DNA of 6,143 nt from Oligoflexia bacterium (GTDB lineage Bacteria > Bdellovibrionota > UBA1018): the NCBI GenBank assembly GCA_903928955.1, contig CAIYTD010000238.1:1-6143 (forward strand), given 5' to 3'. Of the stretch, positions 1 to 6,072 are shown in pieces (the first letter of the stretch is position 1; every line of letters starts with the position of its first letter). Position numbers and translations under genes: made by a program. Under the pieces are notes generated by a model. The model did not search any database and was not told the DNA's origin. It saw nothing but the letters and a program-made list of their open reading frames with translations.

Positions 1-1
1 G

Positions 2-388
2 AAAGGAAAAGGGGCGCATGAAAGAATCACTCCGTTTGCACCCATTGCAGGTGAATACTTGCATGATTACGTAGAAATTTTTAGGCCTAGACTTAAACCC
101 CTCACTCCCCATTTTTTTCTCAACCACCGGGGATTCCTGCTCACTCGACAGGCTATTTGGAAAATATTAAAAGCCTTGGCAATTCAAGCAGGCATGGAAG
201 CTTCCCTCTCTCCTCACGTTCTGCGGCATTCCTTTGCTACGCATCTCTTAACATCAGGAATCAACTTGCGCTCTCTTCAAATGCTCCTAGGGCATTCCGA
301 TCTCAGTACCACTCAAATTTATACTCATGTCACACCTGAACATTTAAAACTCGCTCACCGAAAATTCCATCCCCGCGGGGGAGAGTAG
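2..388 (+). CDS. xerD: XerD/XerC-type tyrosine recombinase, C-terminal catalytic part (5' end outside window)
   Basis: Site-specific tyrosine recombinase; XerC and XerD act together at dif to resolve chromosome dimers at division. Only the last ~128 codons are present: the frame is open from base 2, so the start lies upstream, and the TTG at 59 is an internal codon. Visible catalytic residues are the beta-hairpin Lys in KGKGAHER (codon 8-10), the HVLRH box with His (215-217) and Arg (224-226), the second His in LLGHSDLSTTQIY (293-295) and the nucleophile Tyr (320-322). The first catalytic Arg would lie upstream. The protein ends in FHPRGGE, close to the HPRA-type ends of Xer proteins, so the 3' end looks intact. 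STTQIYTHV and the end favour a housekeeping Xer protein over a phage integrase. XerC versus XerD cannot be settled without the N-terminal domain. It lies 32 nt upstream of the protease gene and is probably co-transcribed with it. Confidence 0.9.
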   Translation, partial: KGKGAHERITPFAPIAGEYLHDYVEIFRPRLKPLTPHFFLNHRGFLLTRQAIWKILKALAIQAGMEASLSPHVLRHSFATHLLTSGINLRSLQMLLGHSDLSTTQIYTHVTPEHLKLAHRKFHPRGGE

Positions 389-420
389 CGCACCCCTAGT
401 GACTGTGCTAAAGGTCAAGC

Positions 421-1104
421 ATGGGATCATTTTCCGAACGCGTCCAAATGCTTTCTATTCAGCTTGTGCCCTTTATCATGGCCGTTGTCTTCCATGAATA
501 TGCCCATGGCTGGATCGCAAATCGCTGGGGAGATGATACTGCAAAAAAACAAGGAAGACTGACTTTGAACCCGATTCCTCATATGGATCCTATTGGAACA
601 CTTTTATTCCCGATTATTAACATGCTGTCTGGAATGAATTTGCTTTTTGGATGGGCAAAGCCAGTCCCCATTAATCCCAGTCGCTTTAGAAAATATCGCG
701 CTGGCCTATTCTGGGTTTCTATAGCAGGACCAGGAATGAATTTTCTTTTAGCGTGCCTTTCTGGTTTAGCATTTGGCTCTATTCGTGCTTGGGTTCCACG
801 GGACTTTTATTTATATGAGCCCTTGATTGCAATGGCGTATGTATCGGTCTCCCTCAATTATGCTCTCGGAATTTTTAACTTACTGCCATTACCCCCCTTG
901 GATGGGAGTAAAATAATAGAAGCCTTCCTACCGCTGAGGCTTGCTCAAAAATACGAGTCGATCACTCAATATAGTTTTTTTATTCTTTTGGCACTTCTGA
1001 TGAGCGGGGCTTTTTCTATTTTAAGCTATCCCATTCATTTTATGACCCATCTCACCCTTTATACAGTAGCCAGCCTCTTTGGTTTCATCTCACCGGAAAT
1101 CTAA
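421..1104 (+). CDS. M50 family site-2-type intramembrane metalloprotease, short form
   Basis: Predicted membrane-embedded zinc metalloprotease of 227 aa. The zinc-binding HEYAHG (H25, E26, H29) sits at the end of the first hydrophobic segment. The third zinc ligand motif is NLLPLPPLDGSK at 153-164 (N153, P156, D161), and the GPGMNF turn at 103-108 is also typical. Hydrophobic stretches lie near 12-29, 58-76, 96-118, 134-156, 178-200 and 204-222. There is no PDZ domain, so this is the compact YwhC-like type and not RseP. Such proteins can cleave transmembrane substrates, but the substrate is unknown here and adjacent genes give no anti-sigma factor or other partner. A weak ribosome site, aaaggt at 410-415, sits 5 nt before the ATG. 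The next gene, trpS, follows after 3 nt, so it is likely in the same transcript. Family assignment is firm; biological role is not. Confidence 0.9.
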   Translation: MGSFSERVQMLSIQLVPFIMAVVFHEYAHGWIANRWGDDTAKKQGRLTLNPIPHMDPIGTLLFPIINMLSGMNLLFGWAKPVPINPSRFRKYRAGLFWVSIAGPGMNFLLACLSGLAFGSIRAWVPRDFYLYEPLIAMAYVSVSLNYALGIFNLLPLPPLDGSKIIEAFLPLRLAQKYESITQYSFFILLALLMSGAFSILSYPIHFMTHLTLYTVASLFGFISPEI

Positions 1105-1107
1105 TTT

Positions 1108-2118
1108 ATGCCTCCTACTCAGAAAAAAATCATGCTCTCAGCCGTTCAACCTTCCCACTTACTCACATTGGGTAATTATCTGGGAGCTTTAAGGAACTGG
1201 GTCAAACTCCAAGATGACTACACTTGTCTCTTTTTTGCAGTAGATTTACACGCTTTAACAGTTAAGCAAGACCCAAAAAAATTACGTGAACAAACCTACT
1301 TAGCACTGGCCACCTACATTGCAACCGGGATTCGCCCTGAAACAGCTACACTCTTTATTCAATCCCACGTACCCGAACATGCTGAACTTGCATGGATCTT
1401 GAATTGCTTTATTTATATGGGAGAATTGAGCAGAATGACTCAGTTCAAGGAGAAAAGTGCTCGGCAAGGCCAAGCGATTTCAGCAGGTCTCTTGACTTAT
1501 CCTGCACTCATGGCCTCGGATATTCTTCTTTACCAGACTCATTTAGTTCCGGTAGGAGAAGATCAAAAACAACATATTGAAATCACCCGTGACATTGCTA
1601 TCCGGATGAATCATATTTATGAAGTGAGTTTATTTACAGTTCCTGAAATCTATACTCCTCCCGTAGGAGCTAGGATTATGAGTTTACAAAACCCAATGTG
1701 CAAAATGTCTAAATCCGACCCAGATTCTAATAGCGCCATCTATCTAACGGATACAAACGATCAAATTTTAAAAAAACTTAAAAAAGCTGTCACCGATTCC
1801 GGATCTGAAATTACTCTAGATGACCAAAAACCAGGAATTCAAAATCTACTCCAAATTCAAGCAGCCCTTTCAGAAAAAACGCCCTCAGAAATCGTATCTG
1901 AACACACCGGAAAACAATATGGCCACCTTAAAATAAAGACTGCTGAAAAAATTATAGAAACAATTGGCCCGATTCGAGATCGAACTCTTGAACTGATGAC
2001 TCACAAAGATTATCTTCATTCAATTTTTCAAGCAGGAGCAAAACACGCGAGAGAAAGAGCCCAAAAGACGCTTGCTCACGTTTATGATCAAGTGGGATTG
2101 ATCAAAGGCCGCTACTAA
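1108..2118 (+). CDS. trpS: Tryptophan--tRNA ligase (TrpRS)
   Basis: Cytoplasmic class Ic aminoacyl-tRNA synthetase that charges tRNA-Trp with tryptophan using ATP. At 336 aa it has the usual bacterial length. The HIGH-equivalent is TLGN at 20-23 within QPSHLLTLGNYLGAL, and KMSKS is at 199-203. Other family blocks are FAVDLHALT near 43-51, ELSRMTQFKEKSA at 106-118, LLTYPALMASDILLY at 128-142 (D138 corresponds to the Asp that recognises the indole nitrogen) and VGEDQKQHIE at 149-158. All catalytic blocks are present, so it should be active. One oddity is SAVQPSH at 11-17, where the usual consensus is SGxQPSG/SGxQPTG, so both glycines are replaced. The start lies 3 nt after the protease stop with only a weak GGAAA (1095-1099) upstream, and translation is probably coupled. 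The scpA start follows its stop after one base. No T-box or other leader is visible, and there is no room for one. Confidence 0.97.
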   Translation: MPPTQKKIMLSAVQPSHLLTLGNYLGALRNWVKLQDDYTCLFFAVDLHALTVKQDPKKLREQTYLALATYIATGIRPETATLFIQSHVPEHAELAWILNCFIYMGELSRMTQFKEKSARQGQAISAGLLTYPALMASDILLYQTHLVPVGEDQKQHIEITRDIAIRMNHIYEVSLFTVPEIYTPPVGARIMSLQNPMCKMSKSDPDSNSAIYLTDTNDQILKKLKKAVTDSGSEITLDDQKPGIQNLLQIQAALSEKTPSEIVSEHTGKQYGHLKIKTAEKIIETIGPIRDRTLELMTHKDYLHSIFQAGAKHARERAQKTLAHVYDQVGLIKGRY

Positions 2119-2119
2119 T

Positions 2120-2917
2120 ATGGCACAACGCATTCCCATTACAGTTCGCTTAGAAAGTTTTGAAGGCCCACTCGACCTTCTCCTTTATTTAATTCAAACA
2201 CATGAACTCGATATTTCAAAAGTATCGATTGGCAAAATTACAGATCAATATCTCGTTTACGTTCGATTAATGCAGGAACTGAATTTTGACACTGCCAGTG
2301 AGTTTTTAGTCATGGCTGCCACTCTGTTGCATTGGAAAAGTCGAGCCATCCTCCCTCAAGAACCGAAACAAGATGCTTTGGGCCAAACTTTAGAGGACGC
2401 TCTTTTTACCCAAGAAGATCTGATCAAACAACTTCTGGAACATCAACGCTTTCAAGAAATAGGACACACCCTGAGTGAACTTCCACTCTTAGGACAGGAT
2501 GTATTTACTCGATCCAATCCAAAACCTCCCATTGAGAGGATTTGGCGAGAAATGAACATCACTGATTTAGCTCTCTCCTACCAGCAAATGCTCACACGAG
2601 CTCGAAAACGCACTCAAGTTCTTAAAAAGGAGACTGTATCTCTCACGGATAAAATTATGGAATTTGCAGATCGTATTCCGATAGGCAAACTCATCGAGCT
2701 TCAAACTCTACTCTCTCAAATTCCCTCCCGAGCAGAAACAGTGGTCACCTTTTTAGCAGCACTCGAACTTTCTCGACTCGAGAAAATGAGATTGCATCAA
2801 GAACAAGTTTATTCATCGATTTATTTGGAACTCCTAGAATCTTTAATCCACTTTGATACAAAACTAGCATCAGGATTTGATTTAAGTATTTCCCAACTGA
2901 AAACGGAGACTTTATGA
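2120..2917 (+). CDS. scpA: Segregation and condensation protein A (kleisin ScpA)
   Basis: Bacterial kleisin that bridges the heads of the SMC dimer and binds an ScpB dimer, forming the Smc-ScpAB condensin used in chromosome compaction and segregation. At 265 aa it is of normal size. The N-terminal SMC-neck-binding region carries the hallmark FEGPLDLLL at 14-22, then HELDISKVSIGKITDQYL at 28-45 and ASEFLVMAATLLHWKSRAILP at 59-79. The central part (about 90-170) is charged and helical, where ScpB normally binds. The C-terminal winged-helix region (about 175-240) includes VVTFLAALELSRLEKM at 208-223, which contacts the SMC cap. Residues after about 240 form a short tail. The ATG is 1 nt after the trpS stop; aaagg at 2104-2108 is a weak, distant ribosome site. 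The stop overlaps the scpB start as ATGA, implying coupled synthesis. I see no deviation in key blocks. Confidence 0.96.
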   Translation: MAQRIPITVRLESFEGPLDLLLYLIQTHELDISKVSIGKITDQYLVYVRLMQELNFDTASEFLVMAATLLHWKSRAILPQEPKQDALGQTLEDALFTQEDLIKQLLEHQRFQEIGHTLSELPLLGQDVFTRSNPKPPIERIWREMNITDLALSYQQMLTRARKRTQVLKKETVSLTDKIMEFADRIPIGKLIELQTLLSQIPSRAETVVTFLAALELSRLEKMRLHQEQVYSSIYLELLESLIHFDTKLASGFDLSISQLKTETL

Positions 2918-3999
2918 GCAATAATAAAAATCAGCCTCCTGAAATAGTCACCTTAATCGAAGATCCATTCAGAATTTCAACTCTTGAAATTTCGGACGCT
3001 CAAAACAATCCAGAAGAACTCCATTTTAATAACGAAATAAATGAGGAAACAAACGACTCCTCCGAGCCCCTGGAAGAACAGCTGGATCGCCTTGCTAGAG
3101 CTGTAGCTCAACAAACTGATCCAGTCAGCCTACAAACTCCATCCCATGTAGAGGATGAATCTATTGTTCTAGAAGAACCCCTAGAAATAATAGAGGAAAT
3201 CGAGGTAAAACTTCCCCTAGATGCAAGCGAAATCCAATCTTGCATCGAATCCCTCCTTTTTATTTCCGAGAAACCCCTTTCCATCGAAAAACTTCACAGC
3301 TTGCTAGGACCTCAATTCAGTATTACACTTTTTAATCAAGCAATCCAAACGCTTACCCAAAGATATCAAGCAGCTCACCATGGAATCGAAGTCTTGGAAA
3401 TCGCAGGCGGTTATCAATTCAGAACTAAACCCGAGCGTGCAGGACTTGCACAAAAATTAGCCAAAACTCAAACTCAGCGGATTTCTTCTGGAGGAATGGA
3501 AAGTCTCGCTATCATTGCTTATAAACAGCCTATTATGAAAGAAGAAATTGATAAAATTCGGGGTGTTGATTCTTCTTATTTTATTCGTGGTTTGATTGAA
3601 AAAAAAATGATCAAGATTACGGGACGATCTGAACTTCCAGGACGCCCCATTCTATATTCTACAACAGACGAATTTCTGGAAGTCTTTGGACTCAAAAATC
3701 TTTCTGCATTACCCTCCCTCCGAGAACTCGAGCAAATGATCCCCACTTCCCAATCTTCGAACCCAGAAGACGAAGATCCAAGAATTCGAGACCTCCGTAA
3801 AATGGTGGGAGCAATGAAAGCAGATCGTTCTTCCCATCTTCACTATAATCCCGAAGAAGATGAAAAAATCCTAAAAGAAATTAAAGAAAGAGTGAGCTCT
3901 ATTCCCTCTTCCACACCCTATTTAGATGAATTAAAAGCTGCAGAAACCGCAGCTACTGAAAATAGGGAGAGCTCCCCTGACCCTTCTGATAAGAAATAA
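2914..3999 (+). CDS. scpB: Segregation and condensation protein B (ScpB) with long N- and C-terminal extensions
   Basis: ScpB dimerises through winged-helix domains and binds the central part of ScpA within the Smc-ScpAB complex. The recognisable core covers about residues 105-275: EIQSCIESLLFISEKPLS at 106-123, GGYQFRTKPE at 165-174, then the hallmark ESLAIIAYKQPIMKEEIDKI at 196-215, RGVDSSYFIRGLIEKKMI at 216-233, GRSELPGRPILYSTTDEFLE at 237-256 and VFGLKNLSALP at 257-267. At 361 aa it is much longer than the ~180-240 aa common in the family. The extra length is an acidic, probably disordered N-terminus (about 1-104, rich in Glu) and a charged C-terminal tail (about 280-361) with possible helices near 288-302 and 312-328, ending DPSDKK. 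The start ATG overlaps the scpA stop by 4 nt and has GGAG at 2905-2908, 5 nt upstream, a good ribosome site. The start is therefore well supported, and the extension is not a mis-called start. Confidence 0.95.
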   Translation: MSNNKNQPPEIVTLIEDPFRISTLEISDAQNNPEELHFNNEINEETNDSSEPLEEQLDRLARAVAQQTDPVSLQTPSHVEDESIVLEEPLEIIEEIEVKLPLDASEIQSCIESLLFISEKPLSIEKLHSLLGPQFSITLFNQAIQTLTQRYQAAHHGIEVLEIAGGYQFRTKPERAGLAQKLAKTQTQRISSGGMESLAIIAYKQPIMKEEIDKIRGVDSSYFIRGLIEKKMIKITGRSELPGRPILYSTTDEFLEVFGLKNLSALPSLRELEQMIPTSQSSNPEDEDPRIRDLRKMVGAMKADRSSHLHYNPEEDEKILKEIKERVSSIPSSTPYLDELKAAETAATENRESSPDPSDKK

Positions 4000-4048
4000 G
4001 CTGAGTAACTGAAATTTGCTAATTCTAGACGAATCGTGCTAAAGATAG

Positions 4049-4954
4049 ATGCCTATGGCATCCGAACGCGTTCAAAAAATTCTTGCAAAAGCAGGTATAT
4101 CCTCTCGTCGAAAAGCAGAAGACCTCATTCAAGAAGGGCTCGTTACGATCAACGGCAAAATAGCGCAATTAGGCGATCAAGCAGAATGGGGAAAAGATGC
4201 CATTAAAGTGAAAGGCAAACTTCTTCATCAAACAGAAGCACCAGTATATCTAGCCTTTCATAAACCCAAGGGCGTTATTTCCATGATCGCCCCCGATCCA
4301 GATGGAAGGACGACACTAGTTGATTTTTTAACCAAAATCAAAAGTAGAATCTTTCCAGTTGGGCGTTTAGACTTCAATAGTGAAGGACTTCTTCTCCTCA
4401 CAAACGATGGAGCTTTTGCTGAAAAATTACAAAAACAAGATGATGTTCTTCGTGTTTACACTGTAAAAATCAAAGGCCATCTCGACCAGGAAATGATGAC
4501 CCGACTCAAGCGCCCCCTTCGAACTCAAGGCCGCCTGTTAAAACCCTACTCTGTTCGAATGAGCCAAAAACTTCAGAATAAAACTCAAATGGAAGTCGTG
4601 ATTCAAGGGGGAGGAGCAATTGACATTAAATCCTTTTTTGAATTGAAAGGCTTTTTAGTCGAGAGAATAGTGAGAACTGCCATTGGTCACATCATTCTGA
4701 AAGATCTCAAGCCAGGACAATTTAAACATTTAAAAGCAAGCCAAGCCTATGCGCTGGTGGATCAACCCGAACTCGGAATGAGAAGACTGGAACACGAAGA
4801 GGCTAAAGCACCTCCTGCGCGACGTCTAACTCGACCTGAACTCCTGCCTCAACCCCTCATAACAACGGCACGCCCTAAGCCCAAGTCTCGTGGTCCAATA
4901 GCCCGAAATCCTATACCCCCTACATCGCGCCGTAGCCAACCATATCAGCGATAG
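4049..4954 (+). CDS. rluB: RluB/RsuA-family rRNA pseudouridine synthase, divergent C-terminal half
   Basis: Predicted to convert uridine to pseudouridine in rRNA (E. coli RluB acts on 23S U2605; the target here is inferred). An S4 RNA-binding domain covers about 5-60, with ERVQKILAKAGISSRRKAE at 6-24 and GLVTINGK at 30-37. The catalytic domain follows: LAFHKPKGVIS at 68-78, then PVGRLDFNSEGLLLLTNDG at 103-121 with catalytic Asp108, and the conserved Tyr137 in VYTVKIKG. VRTAIGHIILKDLKPGQFKHL at 208-228 matches the family end. The motif usually read as EGxNRQIRRMFE is replaced by QGGGAIDIKSFFE at 186-198, so RNA contacts or specificity may differ. Residues ~250-301 are a Pro/Arg-rich basic tail. 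Start options are ATG at 4049 and in-frame ATG at 4055; neither has a strong ribosome site, and I kept the first. The scpAB-rluB order is common in bacteria. The 3' end overlaps the opposing hydrolase gene. The symbol is assigned by family and context. Confidence 0.88.
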   Translation: MPMASERVQKILAKAGISSRRKAEDLIQEGLVTINGKIAQLGDQAEWGKDAIKVKGKLLHQTEAPVYLAFHKPKGVISMIAPDPDGRTTLVDFLTKIKSRIFPVGRLDFNSEGLLLLTNDGAFAEKLQKQDDVLRVYTVKIKGHLDQEMMTRLKRPLRTQGRLLKPYSVRMSQKLQNKTQMEVVIQGGGAIDIKSFFELKGFLVERIVRTAIGHIILKDLKPGQFKHLKASQAYALVDQPELGMRRLEHEEAKAPPARRLTRPELLPQPLITTARPKPKSRGPIARNPIPPTSRRSQPYQR

Positions 4955-5873
4955 CCTGGATGACAAGAAGTGGACATTCCTGCTGAGGAAAATGGCCGCA
5001 CTCGTAAGCTTCTCTCCACAGAACACCCGGAATCAATGCCCTCATTTGTTGACCGATCCGTAATGGAACGATTTGATCCTCCCTCCCCCAAAAAAGGAGA
5101 GTAGGCCTTCGAAGGGCAGGAAGCCTTAAGTCTAAGTAATCTTGCTCTGTCTGAGCATGGACCACATCCTGAATATTGCTTTTTCTCATCCGTTGAACAA
5201 TCGACTCCCATTCTCTTTCTGAAATTTTTTTTGGCTTAAAATAAGCTTTTTTCTGAAAATCTTTTGCTTCCTCCACCGAATTTCCTAAAAATGAGGTGTT
5301 CTGATTAAAAGATAAACCAAAAGAATCTAACAATACCAATCGCCCTACCCCAGCTGGCCAATCAAGTCCTAGCCACGCTGCTATCCACCCTCCAGAACCC
5401 TGGCCTACAACAATCCAAGGATCAGAACAAAGAGACTCTAATACAGTACGAAGCTTTTGTGCTTGCTGACGGACACGGTAACGAGACAAATCAGTGAATC
5501 GCAGGGTTTGACCTGAGCCGGGAAGGTTAACAGCAAAAATCCGAAGACGCTGCATCATTCCTAGTTTTTCCCATCCCTCCTGTGGCCAAAGCAAAATTTT
5601 TTGCCAAGTCAAAGCGTCATCCCCCCACCCGTGAACCAAAACAACACAAGAGCATCCCTGTCCAGCTAAAGAACCGGATGCCTGACAATCATCCTTCCAA
5701 TATCCAGACCAACCTTCTTTCTGAATCTTATGGACTCCAAAACGCCAAAATTCATATCGCATTTGAAGCTCCCGCAACTGAAGTGGGAAATAAAAAGCCC
5801 CATATCCGATCGATCCAAGAAGGAAAATAATCGCTATAATCCCAAAAAAACCATTTCTACTCATTTTTTGCAT
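4920..5873 (-). CDS. Membrane-anchored alpha/beta-hydrolase-fold protein lacking the usual nucleophile serine
   Basis: A 317-aa protein of the alpha/beta hydrolase fold with an N-terminal signal anchor: MQKMSRNG, then a hydrophobic run at about 8-29. The fold is shown by the oxyanion-hole region VVLVHGWGDDALTW (about 77-90), VNLPGSGQT (115-123), the nucleophile elbow VVGQGSGGWIAAW, the acid loop LLFWGREDQIVP (Asp266) and GHFPQQECP with His294. In the elbow the pattern should be G-x-Ser-x-G, but here it reads G157-Q-G159-S160-G161, so glycine occupies the nucleophile position and Ser is one residue late. It may be non-catalytic or use a shifted geometry. Two upstream starts compete. The ATG at 5897 would add 8 residues but has a poor ribosome site. 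I chose 5873 because AGGGAAG lies just upstream and it yields a neater anchor. Substrate is unknown. It is transcribed towards rluB, overlapping it by 35 nt, and away from the tRNA gene. Confidence 0.85.
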   Translation of the reverse strand: MQKMSRNGFFGIIAIIFLLGSIGYGAFYFPLQLRELQMRYEFWRFGVHKIQKEGWSGYWKDDCQASGSLAGQGCSCVVLVHGWGDDALTWQKILLWPQEGWEKLGMMQRLRIFAVNLPGSGQTLRFTDLSRYRVRQQAQKLRTVLESLCSDPWIVVGQGSGGWIAAWLGLDWPAGVGRLVLLDSFGLSFNQNTSFLGNSVEEAKDFQKKAYFKPKKISEREWESIVQRMRKSNIQDVVHAQTEQDYLDLRLPALRRPTLLFWGREDQIVPLRIGQQMRALIPGVLWREAYECGHFPQQECPLLVIQAIADMVGYGAM

Positions 5874-5902
5874 TGACTTCCCTACCGCCCAAGACATAGA
5901 TT
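5873..5902 (+). promoter_or_regulatory. Candidate sigma70-type promoter for the tRNA-fMet gene
   Basis: TTGACT at 5873-5878 (five of six matches to TTGACA) and TAGATT at 5897-5902 (four of six to TATAAT) are separated by 18 nt. Transcription would start near 5909, about 30 nt before the mature tRNA. The site overlaps the 5' end of the divergent hydrolase gene. It was found by eye; position and spacing are plausible, but no start site is known. Confidence 0.4.
5877..5883 (-). promoter_or_regulatory. Ribosome binding site deciding the hydrolase start
   Basis: On the minus strand AGGGAAG precedes the ATG at 5873, with the AGGG core 6 nt from the start codon. The alternative ATG at 5897 has only a distant GAGAG-like stretch upstream. 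This favours the shorter protein. It is a weak-to-moderate match to the Shine-Dalgarno sequence. Confidence 0.45.
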
Positions 5903-5937
5903 AGCCAAGCTCTCAATAAATAGAAATACTTTTCTGA

Positions 5938-6014
<77 letters not shown>

Positions 6015-6027
6015 ATTTTAAAAGGTT

Positions 6028-6072
6028 AAGGCCTAGTAGGACACCAACAGTTCAACTGGGCCTTTTCATTTT
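6028..6072 (+). terminator. Intrinsic terminator after tRNA-fMet
   Basis: AAGGCCTAGT (6028-6037) pairs with ACTGGGCCTT (6055-6064) over ten base pairs with a single G.T pair. After an A.A mismatch the stem continues with four more pairs (6039-6042 with 6050-6053) around a 7-nt loop. The run TTTTCATTTT overlaps and follows the 3' arm (6063-6072). The hairpin plus T run fits rho-independent termination of the tRNA transcript. On the minus strand the hairpin is followed by a weaker T-containing stretch, so it could also serve a gene entering from the right. Confidence 0.8.

Noticed and set aside
59..388. Reading the recombinase as a complete small protein starting at TTG 59
   Set aside because: The frame is open to the window edge and the upstream codons encode KGKGAHER with the catalytic Lys, so it is the end of a longer gene.
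1392..1580. Plus-strand open frame of 62 codons within trpS
   Set aside because: Entirely nested in another frame of trpS, whose conserved blocks cover the same bases; likewise 157-339 within the recombinase gene.
4015..4045. Promoter for rluB (TTGCTA, 18 nt, TAAAGA)
   Set aside because: The -10 match is poor and transcription would start at or after the ATG at 4049. Not listed as a feature; read-through from scpB is simpler.
4945..5211. Minus-strand open frame of 88 codons in another frame of the hydrolase gene
   Set aside because: Alternative frame of a well-supported gene; no family motif and no ribosome site of note. The same applies to 4826-5026.
5582..5830. Plus-strand open frame of 82 codons inside the hydrolase gene
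   Set aside because: Lies antisense to the hydrolase coding region, which has clear fold motifs; its own product has no recognisable domain and looks like a shadow frame.
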